DNA of 14,417 nt, taken from Myxococcota bacterium (GTDB lineage: Bacteria; Myxococcota_A; UBA9160; PR03). How positions within the stretch are numbered: position 1 is the stretch's first letter; the number at the start of each line of letters is the position of its first letter. Below are positions 5,360 through 12,567 of the stretch, piece by piece. Location of the stretch: the NCBI GenBank assembly GCA_030066475.1, contig JASJBO010000133.1, positions 1 to 14,417 on the forward strand. The letters are read 5' to 3'. Below the pieces are notes generated by a model that saw nothing but the letters and a program-made list of their open reading frames with translations, ran no database searches and had not been told where the DNA came from. Made by a program: the position numbers and the translations under genes.

Positions 5360-6634
5360 ATGGACCGCTGGGAGGAGACCGCCGCAGCGCCGGCTGCCGC
5401 GGCGGTGGAGCCGATCGCCGGGCGCGTGGCGGACGTGGCCGCCCGCCTGCAGGAGCGCCGCGCGATCGGGCTGCTGCTGTTCGACGCCGCCTTCCTGGAA
5501 CGGGTCGAGGAGAGCTACGGGCTCGACGAGCAGCGCACCACGCTCGAGCGGCTGGCGGGCTGGCTGCGCGACCAGGTCGCGCCGCTGCTCGGCGCCGAAG
5601 ATCTCCTGATCGGCGGCGAGCTCGGGCGCCACGAGGTCCTCGTCCTGTTCTTCCGCAGCGACGACGACGCCGGCTTCCTCGAGGGGGAGCTGCCCGCGCT
5701 GCGCCGGCGCGTGGCAGAGGCCTTCGGACGGCACGGCCGGCGCGTCGCGCACCCGTACCTGAGCGGCGGCGTCGGCGCGCGGCTCGGCACCAGCGTTCTG
5801 CTGCGCAACCCCACCGTGGCGCTGGCCTCACAGCTGCGGCAAACGCTGGCCCGGGCGCGCGAGGACGCCGACCTGCACGAGCGCATCGCCTGCGACCGCG
5901 AGCGCCGGGAGCTGCTGGACGTGCTGCTGCGCGGCCGCATCCGCTCGGTGTACGAGCCGATCGTCGAGGTGAAGACCCGCACGGTGTTCGGCTACGAGGC
6001 CCTGGCGCGTGGCCCGCGCGACAGCCTGCTGCACTCGCCGCTCAAGCTGTTCGGCGTCGCCGAGCGCGAGGGCCTGCTGTTCCAGCTCGACTGCCTGTGC
6101 CGCCGCAGCGGACTGATCGGTGCGCACGGCCTGCCGGACGGGACGAAGCTCTTCTTGAACGTGCGACCCACGGCGATCCACGACCCCGACTTCCGCGAGG
6201 ACACGCTGCGCAACACGCTCGAGTCGTGCGGCCTCGCGCCCGGCGACGTGGTGCTCGAGATCTCGGAGCAGGAGTCGATCGAGAACTTCGAGATCTTCCG
6301 CGAGGCCCGCGACCGCTACCGCAAGCTCGGCTTCCAGATCGCCCTCGACGACACCGGCGCGGGCTACGCGAATCTGGAGGCGCTGGTCGAGCTGGCGCCC
6401 GAGTTCATCAAGGTCGACCGCGCGTTCGTACGGGGCATCGACGAGGATCCCGCGCGCCAGCAGCTGCTGGGCGCGCTGCGGCAGCTCTCCGACGACACGG
6501 GCTCGCAGATCATCGGCGAGGGCCTCGACACCTGGGAGGAGCTCGAGACGCTCGGGCGTCTCGGCATCCGCTACGGCCAGGGCTGGCTGTTCGGCCAGCC
6601 GAACCCCCTGCGGGAGGATCTCGCCGAGCCCTGA
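5360..6634 (+). CDS. Degenerate GGDEF - EAL protein, probable cyclic-di-GMP phosphodiesterase
   Basis: A 424-residue cytoplasmic protein with no membrane segment. The ATG at 5360 follows GAAGGGA at short spacing. Residues about 35-185 resemble a decayed GGDEF half: the signature loop reads GRHEVLVLF in place of GGDEFAVLL, so no cyclase activity is expected. Residues about 195-420 form an EAL domain that would hydrolyse c-di-GMP to pGpG. The metal and general-base residues appear retained: Glu213 (YEAL), Asn267 (FLNV), Glu300 (LEISE), Asp330-Asp331, Lys351 (IKVD), Glu387 (GEGLDT) and Gln407 (GQGW). Loop 6 reads DDTGAGYANL instead of the common DDFGTGYSSL, so dimerisation-coupled control may differ. 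It stands alone before the secreted beta-helix gene (77 bp apart, same strand). That neighbour could be a c-di-GMP-controlled surface protein (inference). Confidence 0.92.
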   Translation: MDRWEETAAAPAAAAVEPIAGRVADVAARLQERRAIGLLLFDAAFLERVEESYGLDEQRTTLERLAGWLRDQVAPLLGAEDLLIGGELGRHEVLVLFFRSDDDAGFLEGELPALRRRVAEAFGRHGRRVAHPYLSGGVGARLGTSVLLRNPTVALASQLRQTLARAREDADLHERIACDRERRELLDVLLRGRIRSVYEPIVEVKTRTVFGYEALARGPRDSLLHSPLKLFGVAEREGLLFQLDCLCRRSGLIGAHGLPDGTKLFLNVRPTAIHDPDFREDTLRNTLESCGLAPGDVVLEISEQESIENFEIFREARDRYRKLGFQIALDDTGAGYANLEALVELAPEFIKVDRAFVRGIDEDPARQQLLGALRQLSDDTGSQIIGEGLDTWEELETLGRLGIRYGQGWLFGQPNPLREDLAEP

Positions 6635-6642
6635 TTCGGTGC

Positions 6643-6672
6643 TGGACTTCGCGCGCGGCTCACGGGTATGCT
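6643..6672 (+). promoter_or_regulatory. Weak promoter candidate for the beta-helix gene
   Basis: TGGACT (6643-6648, 4 of 6 for -35) and TATGCT (6667-6672, 4 of 6 for -10) are 18 bp apart. They lie just after the EAL stop and 40 bp before the next ATG. The matches are modest, so read-through from the EAL gene is equally possible. Confidence 0.25.
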
Positions 6673-6711
6673 GCCCGGCGAGAGGCTGGCCCGTCCTCGG
6701 AGGCCCCGCGC

Positions 6712-9453
6712 ATGCAGCGACGGAGCTCCTCCGCCCTTTCGCTCGCAGTCCTCGCCATCGTCGCCTGGCCGATGCTGGCGCCGGGCCAAGAGCTCCCGCC
6801 GGGCACGATCGTGTTCGCCAACGGCGTGGACGGCGTGAAGGCGCTGCCGCCCGGAGGCGGCGCGGGCGACGAGTACGAGCTCGCGCCAGCGCTCGGGAGC
6901 GCCATCGACCTGGCGGTGGAGGTCCAGGGCGGAACGCGGCTCTACCGGATCGTCTTCGACCCCACCGGGTCGGGGGGCGGCTCGCTCGCCCTCACCGACC
7001 TCGACGCCGGCACCACGGACACGGTCGGGATCACCTCGAGCTTCCTCCCGGTCCTCACGGGCATCGCCGCGGGCGCCGACGTGGCGAGCATCGCGGTGTT
7101 CGATCCGCTGCTCGACCAGTCGGAGGTCCGCCGCTTCGCGCCGGACCTCACCCCCCTGCCGACCTCCGCGCCGATCGCCGGCGAGCTCAACTCCATCGAC
7201 AGCGGCGACTGCGAGAAGGAGTTCCTGCTGGGCGGCCTCGGCGACACGAGCGCCTTGCTCCTGGCCGCCAGCCAGGACGACCTGCTCGTCGAGAACGGGC
7301 CCGTGCCGATCCAGCTCGACGGCTTCACCGACCTCGTGGCAGCCGCGCTCGGGCCGCCGCCCGCGGAGGGCACCTGCGAGGCGCAGATCATCGGGAACAC
7401 CGACGCGGGGATGCGCGCCGGCTTCATCCACTACGACCCTGCCACGGGCGCCGTGCTCTCGAGCGAGACCGCGCTCATCCAGCCCGAAGGCGCCTTCCGG
7501 ATCCCGCTCAACAACGCAGCCGTCGGGGCCGGCTCGACCATCTACTTCTTCCAGTCGGGGGGCGCGGGTGGGATCACGCTCGTCGAGCGCGGCGCGCCCT
7601 CTCGGGACATCGTCGACACCGCCGCCGGCAGCTTCTCGTACATCCAGGAAGGAGACGTCGTGGCCGGCGGCGAAGTCGGCGGCCCCGAGTGCGGCAACGG
7701 CGAGGTCGAGGCGGGCGAGGCCTGCGAGGAGGGGGTCCCGCTGGCCGAGACCTGCGCCAGCCTCGGCTTCGGTGGCGGCGCGCTCGCCTGCGTGGATTGC
7801 GCGCTCGACACGAGCGGCTGCGCCCCGTTCGACGCCGTCTTCCTGGTCACCGTGCTCGAAGACGGTCCGGACTCGCAGGTGGGCGACGGCGTCTGCTCGA
7901 GCGACCTCGCGGGCGGCTGCTCGCTGCGGGCCGCCGTCCAGGAGGCCAACGCCGCCGGCGCGCCGGTCCTGATCCTGCTGCCCGGCGGCACCTTCCTGCT
8001 GACCGTCGTGGGAGCCGGCGAGGACGCCTCCGCCAGCGGCGACCTCGACCTCTCCGGCGACATCGTGCTGGCCGGTGCGGGGCCGGGCCTGACCCGGATC
8101 GATGCGAACGGGTCCGACCGCGTGCTGGACGTCCAACCGGGCGCGGAGGTGCTGATCGAGGGCGTGACCCTGGCCGGCGGACTGACCTCGGGCGCGGGCG
8201 GCTGCCTGCGCAACCAGGGCGAGGCGCGCCTGGTCGACGTCGCGTTCGAAGACTGCGATGCCGACTTCGGCGGGTGCCTGTCCAACAGCGGCACCCTCGT
8301 CTGCGAGCGCTGCGAAGCCGCGCTCTGCGAGGCGATCGAGGGCGGCGGCTTCCTCCACGGCGGCGACTCGAATCTGGTGCTGGTGCAGACGACGGTCACC
8401 GATTCGTCGGCGAGCCAGCGGGGCGGGGCCGGCGTCTGCGCCGGCCCCTGCAGCCTGCTCGACTCCGTCTTCTCGGGCAACCAGGGCGCCGACGGCGCCG
8501 GTCTGTTCTGCGACGGAGCGCTGCAGGCCGAGAGCTCGACCGTCAGCGGGAACCAGGGCGGCGGGATCTTCGCCGCCCCGGGCTGCGAGCTCGACGGCCG
8601 CAACGTCACCATCAGCGGCAACCAGTTCGAGGGCCTGCTCCTCGACCCGGGCGCGAACGGGAGCTGCAACAACTGCACGATCGCGCGCAACGGCACCGAC
8701 GTGGTGAACGACGGCGATCTCGACCTCACGAACAGCATCGTCGGCGACTGCCTGGGCAGTCTCGACCTGGGCGGCGGCAACTTCCTCGAGAACGGCGACG
8801 GCTGCTCGGTCACGGCCACGCCCGACGACCAGGTCGGCACCGCGGCCGAGCCGCTCGACGCCGGGCTCGGGCCGCTGGGCGACAACGGCGGGAGCGTTCC
8901 CACCCACGCCGTTCCCGAGGACAGCCCCGCCGCCGCGACCGGAGGATCGGGCGGGACCTCGTGCGAGCCGAGGGGCGCCAACGGTGTCGCGCCGGCCTCT
9001 GGCTGCACGCCGGGCGCGTACCAGCTGCCCACTTCGACGTGCAACAACGGCATCGACGACGATGGCGACGCGCTCATCGACTTCCCCCAGGATCGCGGCT
9101 GCGCCGACGTCGTCGACGACTCCGAGCTGGATCCGTCGGCCCCCTGCGACGACGGCGAGGACAACGACCTCGACGGTCGGACCGATGGCGACGATCCCGG
9201 CTGCACCGATCCAGCCGACCCGTCGGAGCTGGGCGACAACGAGTGCGACAACGGCCTGGACGACGACGGCGACGAGGAGATCGACGTGAACGACGGGGGC
9301 TGCAGCGGCCCGGGCGACCCGAGCGAGTCCGTCGTGGGCGAGAGCGAGGCTTGTGGCGGCTGCGGCGTCGGCGGCGAGGTCATCCTGCTGCTCACGCCGC
9401 TCTGGCTGCTGGCGCGCCGCCGCGCACGGAAGCGCGGCGCCACTTCCGGGTAG
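6712..9453 (+). CDS. Secreted right-handed beta-helix protein with Cys-rich repeat, CSLREA-like segment, acidic repeats and C-terminal anchor
   Basis: A 913-residue protein; the ATG at 6712 has GGAGG 8 nt before it. Residues 1-25 are a signal peptide (basic MQRR, hydrophobic core, cut near LAPGQ). Residues about 26-320 are an unrecognised beta-rich domain. Residues 327-374 are a Cys-rich myxobacterial-type repeat starting CGNGEVEAGEACEEG. Residues 376-412 match the CSLREA motif (GVC...GGCSLRAAVQEANA). Residues about 420-690 are a right-handed beta-helix (LVDVAFEDC, LLDSVFSGNQGADGAG, NVTISGNQFEGLLL), many Cys included. Three acidic repeats start at 777, 812 and 845 (CNNGIDDDGDALIDF and variants), likely calcium binding. 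The tail is CGGC (881-884), a short hydrophobic stretch (889-901), then RRRARKR, a MYXO-CTERM-like sorting signal. It is likely on the outer surface; ligand or enzymatic role unknown. There is no obvious catalytic pectinase triad. Confidence 0.92.
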   Translation: MQRRSSSALSLAVLAIVAWPMLAPGQELPPGTIVFANGVDGVKALPPGGGAGDEYELAPALGSAIDLAVEVQGGTRLYRIVFDPTGSGGGSLALTDLDAGTTDTVGITSSFLPVLTGIAAGADVASIAVFDPLLDQSEVRRFAPDLTPLPTSAPIAGELNSIDSGDCEKEFLLGGLGDTSALLLAASQDDLLVENGPVPIQLDGFTDLVAAALGPPPAEGTCEAQIIGNTDAGMRAGFIHYDPATGAVLSSETALIQPEGAFRIPLNNAAVGAGSTIYFFQSGGAGGITLVERGAPSRDIVDTAAGSFSYIQEGDVVAGGEVGGPECGNGEVEAGEACEEGVPLAETCASLGFGGGALACVDCALDTSGCAPFDAVFLVTVLEDGPDSQVGDGVCSSDLAGGCSLRAAVQEANAAGAPVLILLPGGTFLLTVVGAGEDASASGDLDLSGDIVLAGAGPGLTRIDANGSDRVLDVQPGAEVLIEGVTLAGGLTSGAGGCLRNQGEARLVDVAFEDCDADFGGCLSNSGTLVCERCEAALCEAIEGGGFLHGGDSNLVLVQTTVTDSSASQRGGAGVCAGPCSLLDSVFSGNQGADGAGLFCDGALQAESSTVSGNQGGGIFAAPGCELDGRNVTISGNQFEGLLLDPGANGSCNNCTIARNGTDVVNDGDLDLTNSIVGDCLGSLDLGGGNFLENGDGCSVTATPDDQVGTAAEPLDAGLGPLGDNGGSVPTHAVPEDSPAAATGGSGGTSCEPRGANGVAPASGCTPGAYQLPTSTCNNGIDDDGDALIDFPQDRGCADVVDDSELDPSAPCDDGEDNDLDGRTDGDDPGCTDPADPSELGDNECDNGLDDDGDEEIDVNDGGCSGPGDPSESVVGESEACGGCGVGGEVILLLTPLWLLARRRARKRGATSG

Positions 9454-9470
9454 CCACCGACACCCGGAAG
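9443..9470. terminator. Strong hairpin spanning the beta-helix gene stop codon
   Basis: CTTCCGGGT (9443-9451) pairs perfectly with ACCCGGAAG (9462-9470) over a 10-nt loop, and the stop codon TAG (9451-9453) lies at the stem edge. No U run follows. It lies between convergent genes (VOC stop at 9492), so it could serve both directions. Confidence 0.55.
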
Positions 9471-9491
9471 CGTATGACCCGCAGGGTACGG

Positions 9492-9953
9492 CTACGGGTT
9501 CGCGGGCGGGATGAACGCGACCTCGAGCTTGACGCCGTCGGGATCCTCGACGAAGACGGCATAGTAGCCGTCCGCGTAGGCGGGATCTCCCGTGTAGTCC
9601 GCCGGTGGATCGAGCACCGTCGCGCCGATGGCGACCATCGCCTCGTGCACACGGTCCACGGCGGCTCGATCGGCCGCGTGGAAGGCGAGATGATGGGGCC
9701 CGGGCTCGTAGCGGTCGTAGCGGCGATCGCGGCTCTCGGGCCGCGCCGGACGCACCTCGATCTCGAAGCGGGCTCCGCCGGGGTAGCGAATTCCCCAGGT
9801 CGCCCGACGCGGCTCGGGCTCCTGCCACTCGGGACCCGCGACGTTCCCGCGCCGATAGCCCAGCGCTTCGAGCAGGGCGGCATAGAACGGGATGGAGCGC
9901 TCGGGGTGGCCCACCGAGATGTCGATGTGCGCGAGGGGGCCGGTGATCGGCAT
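9492..9953 (-). CDS. VOC (glyoxalase/bleomycin resistance) superfamily protein
   Basis: A 153-residue protein, the usual size for a two-motif VOC monomer. The ATG at 9953 has AGGAG 7 nt upstream. The first beta-alpha-beta-beta-beta module starts LAHIDISVGHPERSIPFYAA with His9 as a likely metal ligand. The second starts GPHHLAFHAADRAAVDRVHE with His87/His88 and ends YYAVFVEDPDGVKLEVAFI with Glu144. These positions match metal-binding VOC enzymes (lyases, isomerases, dioxygenases, thiol transferases). The substrate cannot be read from sequence. It is the last gene of a minus-strand run, 83 bp beyond the short ORF that ends at 10037, with a hairpin between them, so it is probably transcribed separately. 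Confidence 0.92.
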   Translation of the reverse strand: MPITGPLAHIDISVGHPERSIPFYAALLEALGYRRGNVAGPEWQEPEPRRATWGIRYPGGARFEIEVRPARPESRDRRYDRYEPGPHHLAFHAADRAAVDRVHEAMVAIGATVLDPPADYTGDPAYADGYYAVFVEDPDGVKLEVAFIPPANP

Positions 9954-10015
9954 CCCGGTGCTCCTGGCGGTCCGCTAGCAGGTGACTCAGCGGATCCGGC
10001 TGTCCTCCACCACGA

Positions 10016-10031
10016 GCCGGCGAACGCCGGC
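10016..10031. terminator. GC hairpin after the short ORF
   Basis: GCCGGC-gaac-GCCGGC forms a tight 6-bp stem with a 4-nt loop (GUUC on the minus strand). It lies 5 nt past the stop of the short minus-strand ORF at 10037. No U tract. It supports the end of a transcription unit there. Confidence 0.4.
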
Positions 10032-10036
10032 GTGCT

Positions 10037-10267
10037 TCAACCCGACCGCAGATCGACTCCGGTGTCGGTGAGTACGCGCTGGAAGTAGTCGGCGTCGTCC
10101 GCGCCTCCCAGACCGACCCAGTCCTCGTCACCCAGGGAGGAGCGCCAGCCCAGGAAGGGCAGCGCGTCGGGGCCGACGGGGTAGGTCCCGATCGCGACCG
10201 GCCCGCTCCCGATCGATGCTCCGGCGCTACGGCGCTCGCGCTCTCGCGTCTCCAGAGCCTCCCGCAT
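10037..10267 (-). CDS. Short ORF overlapping the M23 gene 3' end, unknown
   Basis: A 76-codon frame, shifted by one relative to the M23 gene and overlapping its last 41 bases. The ATG at 10267 has no Shine-Dalgarno sequence, so it would depend on coupling to the M23 gene. From about residue 20 the peptide looks like real protein, not noise: GPVAIGTYPVGPDALPFLGW, then GDEDWVGLGG and DYFQRVLTDTGVDLRSG, with nearly all codons ending in G or C. The first 20 residues are Arg/Glu-rich low-complexity sequence. I do not recognise the family. It could be a small protein co-expressed with the peptidase, or the C-terminal end of a longer M23 gene product cut off by a frameshift near 10230. Confidence 0.45.
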   Translation of the reverse strand: MREALETRERERRSAGASIGSGPVAIGTYPVGPDALPFLGWRSSLGDEDWVGLGGADDADYFQRVLTDTGVDLRSG

Positions 10268-10901
10268 TCGAGACGAACAGCCCGCTGATCAGCGGCCAGG
10301 TCACCCTCTCCAGCCGCTTGCCGGTGAGCTCCACGTCGATCGGGCCGAAGATCGGGTTCTGGCCGGTCCCCCGATTCAAGGTCGGCGTGTCCTGGATGTG
10401 CAGGTGCACGTGCGGGAAGTCCGAGTTTCCCGAGTTCCCACAGAGACCCAGCAGCTGGCCGCGCTCCACCCGGTCGCCCGCCTCGACGGTGACGCTGTCC
10501 TGCTTCAGGTGGCCGAGGAACAGGAACCGGCCCGCCCCGAGCTGGAGGACGACGTGGTTGCCGGCCGGGTTGGCCGGGTCCTTGGAGCCCAGGGCGTTGT
10601 CGGGCAGGTCCTCTACAGCGGCGACCACGGTGCCCGCCGCGGGCGCGAGCACCTCGGCCTCCCAGGAGTAGAAGTCCGAGATCCGAGTCGGCGTCCCGCG
10701 CGCCAGCTCGCGGCCGCTGGCGCCGCCCACCTTTGCGAAGTCGACCCCGTAGGCCTGGGCCCGGAGACTCATGTGGTGGTTCACGTTCAGGCTGTCCCCG
10801 GCCTGCGCGACGAACCAGCGCCCCGCGAAGGGGAGACCCAGGCCCTCTGCGGCCGCCGATCCGGCGGCGAGGACGAGCAGGGGAGCGAGCCACAGCCGCA
10901 T
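10227..10901 (-). CDS. Secreted M23-family (LytM-like) metallopeptidase
   Basis: A 224-residue protein with a signal peptide (MRLWLAPLLVLAAGSAAAEG, cut near residue 18), so it acts in the periplasm or outside. The M23 zinc-site residues can be placed: NHHMSLRAQAYGVDF gives His42/His43 and Asp54, FLGH gives His131, and GNSGNSDFPHVHLH gives His164 and His166 of the HxH motif. AGTVVAAVEDLPDN and AGDRVERGQLLG are the usual beta-strand turns around the site. M23 enzymes cut peptidoglycan cross-bridges or other Gly-rich peptides. The final residues (GSGDARARAP) have weaker codon bias than the rest, and another coding frame starts within them, so the true C-terminus may be altered. It lies 54 bp downstream of the STAS-like gene and may share its transcript. 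Confidence 0.9.
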   Translation of the reverse strand: MRLWLAPLLVLAAGSAAAEGLGLPFAGRWFVAQAGDSLNVNHHMSLRAQAYGVDFAKVGGASGRELARGTPTRISDFYSWEAEVLAPAAGTVVAAVEDLPDNALGSKDPANPAGNHVVLQLGAGRFLFLGHLKQDSVTVEAGDRVERGQLLGLCGNSGNSDFPHVHLHIQDTPTLNRGTGQNPIFGPIDVELTGKRLERVTWPLISGLFVSNAGGSGDARARAP

Positions 10902-10925
10902 CGCGCGAAGACTACCAGCGAATCC

Positions 10926-10946
10926 CGCAGCGAGCCGCAGACGAGC
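10926..10946. repeat. 21-bp dispersed repeat, copy 1
   Basis: This stretch matches 14268-14288 in 20 of 21 positions. Key core: GCGAGCCGCAG, followed by a near-repeat of GCGAGC. It lies 10 nt beyond the stop of the STAS-like gene, in the M23 upstream spacer. Confidence 0.5.
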
Positions 10947-10955
10947 CAGCGCGCG

Positions 10956-11348
10956 CTAGACGGGTGATCCCGGCTCCTCGACCGCCTCGACGCCGAGCCA
11001 CGCCAACGCCTCCTCGAGCTTGCGGAACACGCGCACCTCCTCCGGCGCCTCGTCGTGGAGGGACTGGAACATCCGGGCCATGCCGTAGACGACGTCGGTG
11101 CCGGCCACCACGGCGCGGCGAGCATCGGCATCGAAGGAACGGGCGCTGGCCAGTCGGCGCAGTCCCTCGGCGGACACCTCGAGAACCTCGACCTCGCGGC
11201 AGTCCCAGATCTGGTCGAAGGTGCGGTCGAAGCTCGGATCCGCCACCAGCGCCGCCTGGTGGCTCGACATGTCGTCGTCCGTGACGACGCCGGTCGCGGT
11301 GGTGTAGATCAGGCGTTGCTCGGCATCGATGCGATAGGTCGCGGGCAT
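10956..11348 (-). CDS. STAS/SpoIIAA-like small protein
   Basis: A 130-residue soluble protein. The ATG at 11348 has GAGGA just upstream. It opens YRIDAEQRLIYTTATGVVTD, continues HQAALVADPSFDRTFDQIWD and RRLASARSFDADARRAVVAG, and ends EEVRVFRKLEEALAWLGV. This alternating strand-helix pattern, with the ATGVVT turn and the final F-x-x-x-EEALAWLG, is common in stand-alone SpoIIAA/STAS-fold proteins of environmental bacteria. Their biochemical role is unknown; no conserved STAS phosphoserine can be pointed to. It follows the alpha/beta hydrolase by 64 bp on the same strand, with a hairpin in the gap, and precedes the M23 gene by 54 bp. Fold assignment is moderate; function open. Confidence 0.8.
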   Translation of the reverse strand: MPATYRIDAEQRLIYTTATGVVTDDDMSSHQAALVADPSFDRTFDQIWDCREVEVLEVSAEGLRRLASARSFDADARRAVVAGTDVVYGMARMFQSLHDEAPEEVRVFRKLEEALAWLGVEAVEEPGSPV

Positions 11349-11382
11349 GAGTCCTCATCGGCACGCCGCGCGAGGTTAGCGG

Positions 11383-11398
11383 CCTCCCGCCGGGGAGG
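11383..11398. terminator. Hairpin between hydrolase and STAS-like gene
   Basis: CCTCCC-gccg-GGGAGG, a perfect 6-bp GC stem with a 4-nt loop, lies 14 nt past the hydrolase stop on the minus strand. No U run. It may attenuate or end hydrolase transcription. Confidence 0.35.
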
Positions 11399-11405
11399 GA
11401 CTGAC

Positions 11406-11415
11406 TGACCGGTCA
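11406..11415. promoter_or_regulatory. TGACCGGTCA palindrome, possible TetR-type operator
   Basis: A perfect 10-bp palindrome overlaps the hydrolase stop codon, 58 bp upstream of the STAS-like gene start. TGAC-N2-GTCA sites are common TetR-family operators, but no repressor gene adjoins it and no standard promoter spacing is visible. Confidence 0.25.
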
Positions 11416-12195
11416 ACGGCGCTCGGGCGCGGCAAGGTCCGGCCCTCGGCCCGTGCAGCGCGACGCCCAGCGATCGTAGGCGGCGATCAGCGCATCGGGC
11501 CGCTCGACGTGCACCCAGTGCCCGCAGTCGGGGATCTGCTCGAGCTGCGCGTCGGGCAGCGCGTCGGCGATGATGGCCGACGCTCGCGCTCCCATCGGGT
11601 CGTTCTCGCCCACCAGCAGCAGCACCGGGCAGCGGATCTCGCCCAGGCGCTCCGTCAGGGGATCGTCGTACAGGCTCTTCAGCATGCGCGTGACGTGCGC
11701 GATGCCCTGCGCGTCGCCGACGATCGTGCGCGGCTTCGGGCCGTATATCGCACGGCCGAGGCCGTCGATCCCGTCGCGCTCGCCGGCCCGTGCGATCCGC
11801 TCGTACCAGCCGGCGGTCTTCTCGTTGCAGCGGCTGGCCGTGCCGATCAGCACGAGTCCGGCCACGCGATCGGGCTGCGCGAGCGCGGTCGCCATCGAGA
11901 CGATGCCACCCATCGAGTGTCCCACCAGGACGGCGCGTCCACCCGCCAGGCGGTCGATCACGGTGACGACGTCGCCAGCGAGATCGGCGCGCACGTACGG
12001 ACCCGGCGGCGCCTCGGACTCGCCATGCCCGCGCTGGTCGAGTCGGATCACGCGCGCGCGCTGCGCCAGGGGAGCGGCCACCGGGTCCCAGATCTCGAGC
12101 CGGTCGACCAGCCCGTGCAGACAGATCAGGTCCGGGGGACCGCTCCCGCTCACCTCCACGCGCAGCGCGTGGCCCCCGACGTCGAGCTGCGTCAT
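11413..12195 (-). CDS. Alpha/beta-fold hydrolase
   Basis: A 260-residue cytoplasmic enzyme. The frame stays open far upstream through antisense of other genes. The start is set at the ATG at 12195 because MTQLDVGGHALRVEVSGSG is the normal family beginning. No Shine-Dalgarno sequence precedes it. Oxyanion region: LHGL (His27-Gly28). DQRGHGES (53-60) is the usual cap-side loop. The nucleophile elbow is GHSMGG with Ser94. The acid is Asp199 (VGENDP) and the base His226 (DCGHWVH). All catalytic residues are present, so it should hydrolyse an ester, lactone or thioester, or a C-C bond of the meta-cleavage type. The sequence does not choose between these. It heads the minus-strand run that continues with the STAS-like and M23 genes. 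Confidence 0.93.
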   Translation of the reverse strand: MTQLDVGGHALRVEVSGSGPPDLICLHGLVDRLEIWDPVAAPLAQRARVIRLDQRGHGESEAPPGPYVRADLAGDVVTVIDRLAGGRAVLVGHSMGGIVSMATALAQPDRVAGLVLIGTASRCNEKTAGWYERIARAGERDGIDGLGRAIYGPKPRTIVGDAQGIAHVTRMLKSLYDDPLTERLGEIRCPVLLLVGENDPMGARASAIIADALPDAQLEQIPDCGHWVHVERPDALIAAYDRWASRCTGRGPDLAAPERR

Positions 12196-12349
12196 GGCGC
12201 GAGGGTATCGGAGCCAGCCGGACCTCCGCACAGTGCCGGACGCCCCTCGCGATGACACGCTGGTGTGACGACTCGGCGACCCGACCGGGCGAGGCGAGCG
12301 CAACCTCGTTGGCGGTCGACGCCTCGTCCCGCCCCCACGGGAGGCGGTC

Positions 12350-12522
12350 GTGCGGCAGAGACTCCCCCCCGCGTACGAGACGTTGTGTTCGATCCGGGCG
12401 CCGTCCACATCGACTGGGACACCCGTCCGCTGCTCGACTGGCTGCCCCAGTTCGAGCGCGACCTGGCCGACGTCGAGGCGGCGCTGGCCGGCACCCGCTG
12501 GGCCTGGATGCTCGACGTCTGA
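12350..12522 (+). pseudogene. Small gene apparently frameshifted at a C7 run (about 57 aa if restored)
   Basis: A GTG at 12350 has GGGAGG (12339-12344) 5 nt upstream, an excellent ribosome site, and begins MRQRLPP. The frame then meets a run of seven C (12364-12370) and loses coding character. The frame one base away immediately takes over: RVRDVVFDPGAVHIDWDTRP, LLDWLPQFERDLADVEAALA, GTRWAWMLDV and a TGA at 12522. In that part nearly all codons end in G or C. One extra C would join them into a 57-residue protein. I do not recognise the family; it is acidic and Trp-rich, without signal or membrane segment. It lies 36-45 bp ahead of the spermidine-synthase-like gene on the same strand. Causes: a sequencing/assembly error, a real mutation, or a slippage switch. 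If unfused, an internal GTG at 12385 could still give 45 residues. Confidence 0.6.
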
Positions 12523-12567
12523 GCGGCGGACGCGCCGCCGGCGCCGAGCTGTGCGAACGTGGCAGCC

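Noticed and set aside
5263..6711. Long plus-strand extension upstream of the beta-helix ATG
   Set aside because: It is the EAL gene in another frame; the signal peptide and GGAGG fix the real start at 6712.
9040..9320. Possible tandem DNA repeat or CRISPR-like array in the beta-helix gene end
   Set aside because: The periodicity is at protein level (three acidic repeats of about 35 residues) with diverged DNA; no constant repeats or spacers.
6571..10893. Minus-strand open frame of about 1440 codons
   Set aside because: It lies antisense to the beta-helix gene and shadows the M23 and VOC genes in another frame; Arg/Ala/Gly-rich low-complexity translation typical of GC-rich shadows.
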